Assembly (NCBI GenBank): GCA_003558235.1
Contig: PWMI01000015.1
Span: 1-32,961, forward strand
Direction: 5' to 3'
Length of the DNA stretch: 32,961 bases
Source of the DNA: Candidatus Iainarchaeum sp.
GTDB taxonomy: Archaea; B1Sed10-29
Shown: positions 26,485 through 32,961 of the stretch, piece after piece
Layout: each line of letters opens with the position of its first letter
How positions within the stretch are numbered: position 1 is the first letter of the stretch
Translations under genes and position numbers: made by a program
Notes under the pieces: model-generated
Seen by the model: the letters and a program-made list of their open reading frames with translations, nothing else
The model's database searches: none
What the model was told of the DNA's origin: nothing

Positions 26485-27483
26485 TTATATAAATGTTTCG
26501 AGGACTATGAGTATAACTAACCCTAGGGTAACTACTGGGATGAAAGGTAGGCTTTTCTTGGTTTTTAGCGTGGTTATTCCTTTGTTCTTTATCCACTCTA
26601 TTTCTTTTTCTGTCAGACCCCTTGCTTTTCTTGAGTTTATGATCAGTTTTCCTTTTTCCTTGGTGGTTACTATCTTTGGTTCTCTTTTTTCTGGTTTTCC
26701 TTGGACCAGCCATATGTCTTCCGCTGGTATGTCTCCTTCTTCCAGGTTTTCTGCTTTTTTTTCTTTTCTCAGAACGTTATTTTTTATGGATCTATATGTT
26801 TGTGTTCCGGTTACTAGTAGGATTGATATTCCTATGAAGTAGCCGAAGGTGATTAAGTTGCTTATGGGTTCTCTTAGTGCTGCTAGTGTGAATAGGAATG
26901 CTGTTACTGGGTAGCCGTACTTCTTGGTTAGGTATATTGCTGGGGCTATTGCTAGTGTGGCTGCGGGGTGTATTCCTAGGATCTTTGTTAGCGTAAGTGC
27001 TGCTGTTAGGGTTAGTGCTGAGTACAGTGACTTTGGTAGGGATTTCTTTATGTCTTCCATGAGTTGTTTTCCATCTTGTTTTACTGCGTGGTAGGTGCCG
27101 TATATCAGGATGAATGGGAGTACTGAGATTGTTGATGCTGCCAGTATCAGTACCGGGAATGGTATTGGGAAGGTTATTTGGCTTATTGTTCCGTAGTAGG
27201 GGAGTAGTGCTCCTAGTGCTGTGAATAGTTTTACGTCTCCTCCAGCCCATCCTCCCATTAGGTAGATTGCGTATGAGATTGAGAACATTGCTAGTGCTAC
27301 TGATGAGGAGTATAGTATTGGGTTTGGGTTGCTTGTTACTGCTGATTGTACTAGGTGTAGTGTTAGTCCAAGGATTAGCATTCCGTGAGTGAAGAATGGT
27401 GGCGCGGTTCTTTCTTTTATGTCTGTGTGGCTTAGTATTGCTAGGAATATGATTGCTAGGGAGATGTAAAGGTAGTTCCACAT
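26485..27483 (-). CDS. A24-family prepilin peptidase
   Basis: SHTDIKER and GGWAGGDVKLFTALGALLP motifs (the catalytic Asp pair of type IV prepilin peptidases); multi-TM. Confidence 0.85.
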   Translation of the reverse strand: MWNYLYISLAIIFLAILSHTDIKERTAPPFFTHGMLILGLTLHLVQSAVTSNPNPILYSSSVALAMFSISYAIYLMGGWAGGDVKLFTALGALLPYYGTISQITFPIPFPVLILAASTISVLPFILIYGTYHAVKQDGKQLMEDIKKSLPKSLYSALTLTAALTLTKILGIHPAATLAIAPAIYLTKKYGYPVTAFLFTLAALREPISNLITFGYFIGISILLVTGTQTYRSIKNNVLRKEKKAENLEEGDIPAEDIWLVQGKPEKREPKIVTTKEKGKLIINSRKARGLTEKEIEWIKNKGITTLKTKKSLPFIPVVTLGLVILIVLETFI

Positions 27484-27536
27484 GTATTGGTTTAGGGTGG
27501 TGCCTTATTTACTTCTTTTGTTTTTCAGGGAGTTAG

Positions 27537-27821
27537 TTAATCGGATATTAACTCTACCTCTCCTTCCATACAGTAGGCTATATTTTGAGCTTCATCTCCT
27601 ACTCCTAGACATGCTGTTTCGCAGAATTCACATGATGGGCTCACAGTGGTTTCGTGTCTCACTGCGCACCTTGATGCTGCTGCTTTGCATGCTGCGAGTG
27701 ATGCTTCGCCTCTTTGTCCTCCGAAGACTCCTGAGACGAATCCCACTACTACCGCAACTATCCCTAGTACAGCTGCTACTATTATCAGGTACTCTAAGGC
27801 ACCTTGTGCTTTTTCGTTCAT
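27537..27821 (-). CDS. Cys-rich class III prepilin
   Basis: MNEKA|QGALEYLIIVAAVLGIVAVVVGFVSG...; seven Cys in the mature part. Confidence 0.8.
   Translation of the reverse strand: MNEKAQGALEYLIIVAAVLGIVAVVVGFVSGVFGGQRGEASLAACKAAASRCAVRHETTVSPSCEFCETACLGVGDEAQNIAYCMEGEVELISD
27764..27807. repeat. 44-bp perfect direct repeat, copy 1, encoding the pilin signal/hydrophobic segment
   Basis: ctagtacagctgctactattatcaggtactctaaggcaccttgt, identical to 28182-28225. Confidence 0.9.
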
Positions 27822-27849
27822 TTTATCTGTCGCTCTATCCAGCTATTTC

Positions 27850-28239
27850 TTATTCGTCTTCTAGTTTTTGTCTGAACCAATCGGGTTTTCCTGCGTAACA
27901 TGCGTCCTGAGCATCTTCGATGTGCTCAAGAGCTGCTGCCGCACTTGTTGGAACTACAATTTCCTCATAGTTGAACCATCTTGGATTTTCGGTTCCATCA
28001 CAAAATTGTGTGCACAGAACTTCACCTTGGGTTTGGGCTGTTGGTGTTCCTGGTTCATATCCTTCCGCTGCCAGAAGTGATGCGCATCTTGATGCGTCTG
28101 TTTGCATTTCGCTTACTGTTGCTGTTGCTCTTCCGCCTGTGAAGGCTCCTGAGATTATCACGATTACTACTGCAGCTATTGCTAGTACAGCTGCTACTAT
28201 TATCAGGTACTCTAAGGCACCTTGTCCTTTTTCATCCAT
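27850..28239 (-). CDS. Class III prepilin, paralogue of 27537..27821
   Basis: MDEKG|QGALEYLIIVAAVLAIAAVVIVIISG...; four Cys. Confidence 0.8.
   Translation of the reverse strand: MDEKGQGALEYLIIVAAVLAIAAVVIVIISGAFTGGRATATVSEMQTDASRCASLLAAEGYEPGTPTAQTQGEVLCTQFCDGTENPRWFNYEEIVVPTSAAAALEHIEDAQDACYAGKPDWFRQKLEDE
28182..28225. repeat. 44-bp perfect direct repeat, copy 2
   Basis: Identical to 27764-27807. Confidence 0.9.
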
Positions 28240-28303
28240 ATTTTGATCAATCCTCCAATATCTTGATTTGTGTACTACCTTTGCTTAAGGAAGCATTTTT
28301 GGG

Positions 28304-28311
28304 TATTTAAA
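28304..28311 (-). promoter_or_regulatory. Candidate TATA box for the major pilin pair
   Basis: Minus-strand TTTAAATA about 65 nt upstream of the pilin ATG at 28239, with GGAGG (rc of cctcc, about 28252-28256) upstream of the start; overlaps the palindrome TAAACGTTTA (28308-28317). Confidence 0.45.
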
Positions 28312-28335
28312 CGTTTATGTTTCACTGCATCACCA

Positions 28336-29265
28336 TCATAGTAGTAGTGCTGCTACGGTTGTTCCTACTCCCGTCGTTGTTCCTCCTAGTACAACTAGGA
28401 ACTGTGATGCCACTATAACGTAGATCACGTATGTTATGAGTACGAGTATCGGTATGTATATTACTGCTTTTGACATGCTTCCTTCTCTTACTTGTACTGC
28501 TGCTAGGGTTGTTAATGCTGATTCCATTATTAGATATACTTTGAATATTAGGTCGAATCTGGCTATTAATCCGTTTCCGGTTCCTGCTCCTCCTACACTT
28601 ACGAGTATGGTTAGAACTGATTTTACTACTCCGAATACGAATGGCGCGACGAAGCATCCTGCTACAACTATGAATAGGAATTGTAGTAGGGTTTTTGTTC
28701 TTCTTTCTGCCCTAAGTCTTTCTAATGCTCTTATATCTTCGCTCATTGCTGTTAAGGTATCTACTAATCCTCCTCCGCTTTTTCTAGCTGTTATTATTAT
28801 CATCGCTGTTTTTTCGAGTAGTTCGCTTCTTGAGGCTATGGCGAACTCTTTGAATGCTCTTTCGAATGTGGATCCTTCGCGTATGTCGCTGAGCATTCTC
28901 TTTATTCCTTTGGTTATTGGACCGTAGTCTACTCTGCTGGCTTCTTCGAGTGCCACCTCAACGGTTCCCCCTGTTTTTAGGGTGGTTGACATGTGGTGAA
29001 GCATATCTGGTAGAGCTGTTTCTATCTTTCTTACTTTTCTTCTTGCGAGGAAGAAAGGCATTCCAATTCCTATATCGATTATGACTAGCGGTATTAGTAT
29101 TGCTAGGGTTATGTCTACGAGTGCTCCTAGGAAGAATCCTATTATAGATGCTGCTAGTGTTATCACGAGGAGTTTTTTCGCTCCTATGCTCATCTCCGCG
29201 AATCTGACTGTTTCTTCATAGCTTTTTATTTTTTCTGAAATGTTCAGTTTCTTTTTTTTGCTCAT
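28336..29265 (-). CDS. Type II/IV secretion GspF/TadC-like membrane protein 2
   Basis: T2SF-like: PDMLHHMSTTLKTGGTVEVALEEAS...GGGLVDTLTAMSEDIRALERLRAERR. Confidence 0.85.
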   Translation of the reverse strand: MSKKKKLNISEKIKSYEETVRFAEMSIGAKKLLVITLAASIIGFFLGALVDITLAILIPLVIIDIGIGMPFFLARRKVRKIETALPDMLHHMSTTLKTGGTVEVALEEASRVDYGPITKGIKRMLSDIREGSTFERAFKEFAIASRSELLEKTAMIIITARKSGGGLVDTLTAMSEDIRALERLRAERRTKTLLQFLFIVVAGCFVAPFVFGVVKSVLTILVSVGGAGTGNGLIARFDLIFKVYLIMESALTTLAAVQVREGSMSKAVIYIPILVLITYVIYVIVASQFLVVLGGTTTGVGTTVAALLL

Positions 29266-29277
29266 TTTTTTCCTCCG

Positions 29278-30405
29278 CTAGAGTGATCCGGGGTCACTCG
29301 CTTTTAGGTAGTATATGAAGATCATTAGTAGTCCTGGTACTATGGCGAAGAACACCATGGTTAGGAACATCGGTGAGAAGATTGAGAAGGCTCCTAGGTA
29401 CTGTTGGAGTTGTGGGGTGCTTCCGATGGTTGTTAGTATTGAGATCATTACTGGTAGTACTATCGCTGACATCATCAGGAAGAGTCCCATTAGGTTGAGT
29501 TTTTCCGCGAAGTCGGCTATCTTTTGTCTTCTTTGGAATGAAACATCTTCAGCTATCTTCACCATCACGTCTGAGAGGCTTCCTCCTGTTCTGAGTGCTC
29601 TTACTATGTGTGATACTACTCTTCTTACTGATTGGCTTCTTGTTCTTTCGGACCATGCTTCTAGGGCTGCTTCGGTTGAGACTCCTTTTTCTATGTTTGC
29701 GAGTATCCATCTGAATCCTTCGCTGAGTTCTCCGTAGTCGGATGCTGCTATCGACTGCATTGTTTCGTATATTCCTACTCCTGCTTTTATCTGTATGGAC
29801 ATGTGTCTTAGTGCGAAGGGGAGTTGTCTTTCTACTTCGTTACCTATCTTTTTTGCTTTGCTGTTGGGCATGATGAATGCTATTCCTGGAACAATGAGGG
29901 CCGTTATTATTGTTAGGATTAGTGAGAAGGTGACTGGCATTATTCCTAGGAAACTAAGTAGGAGTGTTAGTCCAAAAACTACTGCTGTAGCGATTATTGT
30001 TCCGACCAGCATTAGCGCTATGTACTGTTCTATGGAGTAGTTCATTCTTGCGCTCACAAGATCTCTCTCTAGTTTTTGTCCTACTTTGTCCTGGATTAAG
30101 TGCTCTATTTTTCGTAGGGGTTTCTCTATTATCAGGTATATCTTTCCGAAGAACTTTACGAATGCGTTGTCGAATGTTTCCAGTTGTTTGGCGGATGATT
30201 GACCTATTCTGTAGTTTCTTTCGCCTCTCATTAGTTTTCTTAGTTCTGTTGTTCTTTCCGGTGAGTCTTCTTCTGTTAGGATGCCTTCTTCTCTGTATTT
30301 GTCGCTCATTCTTTCTATTATTTTGTCTAGTACTTCTTCTTCTACTTCACTTTCTTCTTCTTTTTTTTCCTTGAGGAGTTTGCTTAGTTTTTTCTCTTTA
30401 GCCAT
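29278..30405 (-). CDS. Type II/IV secretion GspF/TadC-like membrane protein 1
   Basis: T2SF-like: ERQLPFALRHMSIQIKAGVGIYETMQSIA...ALRTGGSLSDVMVKIAEDVSFQRRQKIADFAEKLN. Confidence 0.85.
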   Translation of the reverse strand: MAKEKKLSKLLKEKKEEESEVEEEVLDKIIERMSDKYREEGILTEEDSPERTTELRKLMRGERNYRIGQSSAKQLETFDNAFVKFFGKIYLIIEKPLRKIEHLIQDKVGQKLERDLVSARMNYSIEQYIALMLVGTIIATAVVFGLTLLLSFLGIMPVTFSLILTIITALIVPGIAFIMPNSKAKKIGNEVERQLPFALRHMSIQIKAGVGIYETMQSIAASDYGELSEGFRWILANIEKGVSTEAALEAWSERTRSQSVRRVVSHIVRALRTGGSLSDVMVKIAEDVSFQRRQKIADFAEKLNLMGLFLMMSAIVLPVMISILTTIGSTPQLQQYLGAFSIFSPMFLTMVFFAIVPGLLMIFIYYLKASDPGSL

Positions 30406-32038
30406 CTTTGTTCACCATGTGTTGACCCATTATTCTCTTGACTTCATCTAAGTTGGTTATGTTTCTTTTAACTAGGTTTTCAAGAACTTCTTTTCTCTCT
30501 TGTAGTTCTTTTTCTAGGTCTTCTTTCGTAATGTTCGTGTACCTTAATATCTTTTGTTCATATATAGATGGTGTTCTTTCTCTTTTTAACTTGTCTTCAG
30601 CGGGATCGTATGTGTATAGTATGTTTATTTTGGCTGAGCCGTCTTCAGCTATTTCTTGGACTTCGGCGATGGAGGTTATTCTTCTGGTTAGCCCGGTTTT
30701 TTTCTTGTGTATTCTTTTCTGTATTATTATGAAGTCTAGTGCGTTGGCCATCACTACGGGGACGTTCATGGGTGGGCTTGTGACCCTTGTTATTGTTTCT
30801 TTCGCAGAGTTCGCGTGTATCGTTCCCATGCATCCGTTGTGGCCTGTGTTCATGCCTTGAAATAGGTTGTATGCTTCTTCTCCCCTTACTTCCCCTACCA
30901 GTATTCTGTCTGGCCTCATTCTAAGTGAGTTTTCGACTAGTGCCCCCATGGATATCTTTCCTTTTCCTTCCATTCCCGGTGGCCTAGTTTCCATTCTTAT
31001 CATGTGTTCTATGGGTAGGTTTAGTTCTGCTGTTTGTTCTATAGTGATTATTCTTTCCCTGATTGGTATGAAACTGCTTAGAACGTTTAGAGTGGTTGTT
31101 TTTCCCGATGCTGTTCCTCCTGAGACCAGCGTGTTGGCGGGCCTTACACCCATTCCTTCTGCCATTAGCCAGAAGAATGCTCCTACTTCTGGTGTTAGGG
31201 TTTTCCATTTTATCAGGTCTGTTATGGTTATTGGGTCTTCTCTGAACTTCCTTATTGTTAGGGTGTGTCCATCTAGTGATATTGGTTGGATTGTGGCGTT
31301 TACTCTTGATCCGTCCGGTAGGCGTGCGTCAAGTAGTGGATTTTTCCTATCGATTCTTCTTCCGACTTGTCTGGCTATTCTTTCTATTATTTCCCTTATT
31401 TCTTCGTTGTTTCCAAACTGGACGTTGCTCTTCATCATGCCGTATTCTTGGTGGAACACGAATACTGGTTTGTTTGGTCCTACTACCATTACTTCTTCCA
31501 GCATCTTGTCTCTGACTAGTGCGTCTATTACTCCGTAGCCTATCATCTCCCTTGTTACCATTTCTGAGTAGAATTCTATTTTGGTCTCGGGGAGCCCTAT
31601 CTCGGGGTTTGATTCTATTATCTCCTTTATTTTGTTGAAGTAGAACTTTCTTCGTCTCTCCATCGATCTGAACTGCTCGGGTGAGACCATTATGAGTCGG
31701 GTGGCGGCTTCTTTTATGGTGTTTACGATTCTTTTTTCCGGTCCGCTGGGTTTTGTTACTGGTACTGAGTAGAATAAGAGGGGTTCTTCTTTTACTTTGT
31801 ATATGACTGTGTTTCCGTACTTGGTTACTACTTCTTTTTCTCCTTCTATCTTTACTTCTCTTGCTTCTTGTTTCTTGATTTCGTCAGCTTCTTCCTGAGC
31901 TTTTTGTGATTGTTTTTCCTTGATTTCTTCTTTAGTTAGTTCTTGGTCTTTCTTTTCTTCTTCGGCTTTTTCTTCTTCTTTCTTCTGTTCTTCTACTTCT
32001 TGCTTTGATTCGCGTATTGCCTCGTCAAGATAACCCAT
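30398..32038 (-). CDS. TadA/VirB11-like secretion ATPase
   Basis: VSGGTASGKTTTLNVLSSFIP (Walker A), RMRPDRILVGEVRGEEAYNLFQGMNTGHNGCMGTIHANS. Confidence 0.95.
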   Translation of the reverse strand: MGYLDEAIRESKQEVEEQKKEEEKAEEEKKDQELTKEEIKEKQSQKAQEEADEIKKQEAREVKIEGEKEVVTKYGNTVIYKVKEEPLLFYSVPVTKPSGPEKRIVNTIKEAATRLIMVSPEQFRSMERRRKFYFNKIKEIIESNPEIGLPETKIEFYSEMVTREMIGYGVIDALVRDKMLEEVMVVGPNKPVFVFHQEYGMMKSNVQFGNNEEIREIIERIARQVGRRIDRKNPLLDARLPDGSRVNATIQPISLDGHTLTIRKFREDPITITDLIKWKTLTPEVGAFFWLMAEGMGVRPANTLVSGGTASGKTTTLNVLSSFIPIRERIITIEQTAELNLPIEHMIRMETRPPGMEGKGKISMGALVENSLRMRPDRILVGEVRGEEAYNLFQGMNTGHNGCMGTIHANSAKETITRVTSPPMNVPVVMANALDFIIIQKRIHKKKTGLTRRITSIAEVQEIAEDGSAKINILYTYDPAEDKLKRERTPSIYEQKILRYTNITKEDLEKELQERKEVLENLVKRNITNLDEVKRIMGQHMVNKDG

Positions 32039-32086
32039 CTACTTACCTCTTTGTTCTTTGCCTTTGGTTAAGTAACTGCATGAGGG

Positions 32087-32096
32087 TTTATATTAA
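32087..32096 (-). promoter_or_regulatory. Candidate TATA-like element for the secretion ATPase gene
   Basis: Minus-strand TTAATATAAA about 50 nt upstream of the ATPase start. Confidence 0.35.
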
Positions 32097-32134
32097 TAAC
32101 TTCTTCGGGTTTCTCTGTAGTATTAATTTACTTT

Positions 32135-32961
32135 TTATTTGAATATTGGTCTTTTGCTGAGTTTTTTTGGTAGGGGTAGTGGTTTGTAGGGGTATCCTGC
32201 TGTTTTTCTTTGGATGTGGTTCTGTATTTCTTCCATGCTCATCTTTTTTTCTTGTTCTTCTCCCCTTATTCTTGGTTTGTATACTCTTGTTTTTTCTTCT
32301 TGTGGCCCTATGACTATCGTGACTGGTATCCATTCTTTTTCTGCTCTTCTTATCTTTTTTCCGACTGATTCTTCGTTGTCATCTATGTCTACTCTTATGT
32401 TTTCTTTTTCTATGGCTGCTGCTAGTTCTTCAGCGTGTTTTAGTGATTCATCGCTGACTGGAATTAGTCTTAGTTGTGTTGGTGATAGCCAGAGTGGGAA
32501 TTTGGGTTCTTTTCCTTGTTTTATGCTTCTGGCTGCGTTTTCAAGGATGCTTGCGAGTGATCTTTCTATTGATCCGAAGGTTGAGCAGTGTATGATTGTG
32601 CAGGGGTGTTTTTCGTTGTCTTTTCCTGTGTAGTTTATGTCGAATCTTTTTCCGTTGACTTCATCTATTTGGACTGTTGAGATTTGTGATGCTGTTCCGT
32701 CTGGGTATACTGCTTGGAACTCGTTCTTCATTGAGTAGTAGTGGCTTCTTTTTTTCATTATTTTGACTAGGCCTGGTACTTCCATTTCTTTGTTGACGTT
32801 TTTGATCCATTCTTTGTTTTGTTCCCAGAATTCCTTTGTTGTTTCCCATCCTAGGACCCAGTTTCCTTCGCTTATTATTGAGTTCATTAGGTCTTTGCAT
32901 GTGAAGCATAGTTCTTCGAATTCTTCTTTTCCTTTTTCCATGTTTTCCGTGAATGCGTGTA
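32135..32961 (-). CDS. thrS: Threonyl-tRNA synthetase, C-terminal part (5' end beyond the window)
   Basis: Frame remains open to the window edge (HAFTEN-MEKGKEEFEELCF...). Class II core ends with STFGSIERSLASILE, followed by the anticodon-binding domain FPLWLSPTQLRLIPVSDESLKHAEELA. Confidence 0.85.
   Translation of the reverse strand, partial: HAFTENMEKGKEEFEELCFTCKDLMNSIISEGNWVLGWETTKEFWEQNKEWIKNVNKEMEVPGLVKIMKKRSHYYSMKNEFQAVYPDGTASQISTVQIDEVNGKRFDINYTGKDNEKHPCTIIHCSTFGSIERSLASILENAARSIKQGKEPKFPLWLSPTQLRLIPVSDESLKHAEELAAAIEKENIRVDIDDNEESVGKKIRRAEKEWIPVTIVIGPQEEKTRVYKPRIRGEEQEKKMSMEEIQNHIQRKTAGYPYKPLPLPKKLSKRPIFK

Noticed and set aside
30867-31538. 223-aa plus-strand ORF antisense to the secretion ATPase
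   Set aside because: Same reasoning; the sense frame encodes clear Walker motifs.
23221-32038. Archaellum (flagellum) operon
   Set aside because: No FlaH/ArlH-like KaiC-family ATPase or recognisable FlaF/FlaG was seen, and there are two TadC-like proteins and an embedded prepilin peptidase; it fits a Tad/type IV pilus-like system better.
1-32961. CRISPR arrays, tRNA or rRNA genes, insertion sequences
   Set aside because: No regularly spaced repeats, T-arm-like GTTCRANNC cloverleaf contexts, rRNA-like blocks or transposase motifs were recognised by eye; a tRNAscan/Infernal run would be needed to exclude small RNAs formally.

Overview
This looks like an ordinary archaeal chromosome segment, possibly from a compact DPANN-like or euryarchaeal genome (lineage is inference). 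It carries many information-processing and protein-quality-control genes: a YchF-type GTPase 3' end, CDC48/VAT, RadB, an NFACT-R (RqcH/NEMF C-terminal) protein, DNA topoisomerase I, an MtaB-like methylthiotransferase, RFC small subunit, Pelota, ABCE1, archaeal-type phosphoglycerate mutase, a JAMM protease, a TctA/DUF112 permease and the 3' part of thrS. It also holds a large type IV pilus-like (Tad/VirB11-class) secretion locus at about 23.2-32.1 kb with about ten class III prepilin-like genes, and a second pilin-like cassette without machinery genes at 1.8-4.3 kb. Four small pilin genes (<60 aa) are absent from the supplied ORF track. The main points for a second look are: (i) a very strong strand compositional asymmetry (+ strand G/T-rich regardless of gene direction), broken in exactly two places, a free-standing LAGLIDADG homing endonuclease gene (8.98-10.68 kb) and the rfcS-pelota-ABCE1 block (15.2-19.3 kb); (ii) two pilin cassettes sharing an unusual +6 Asp variant of the class III signal peptide; (iii) co-localisation of ribosome-rescue/RQC-like factors, including an NFACT protein that starts exactly at the coiled-coil/NFACT-R boundary; (iv) an inverted repeat bracketing a TATA-like element in front of cdc48. 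No CRISPR array, rRNA or tRNA was recognised. All calls are from reading the sequence; no database search was run.
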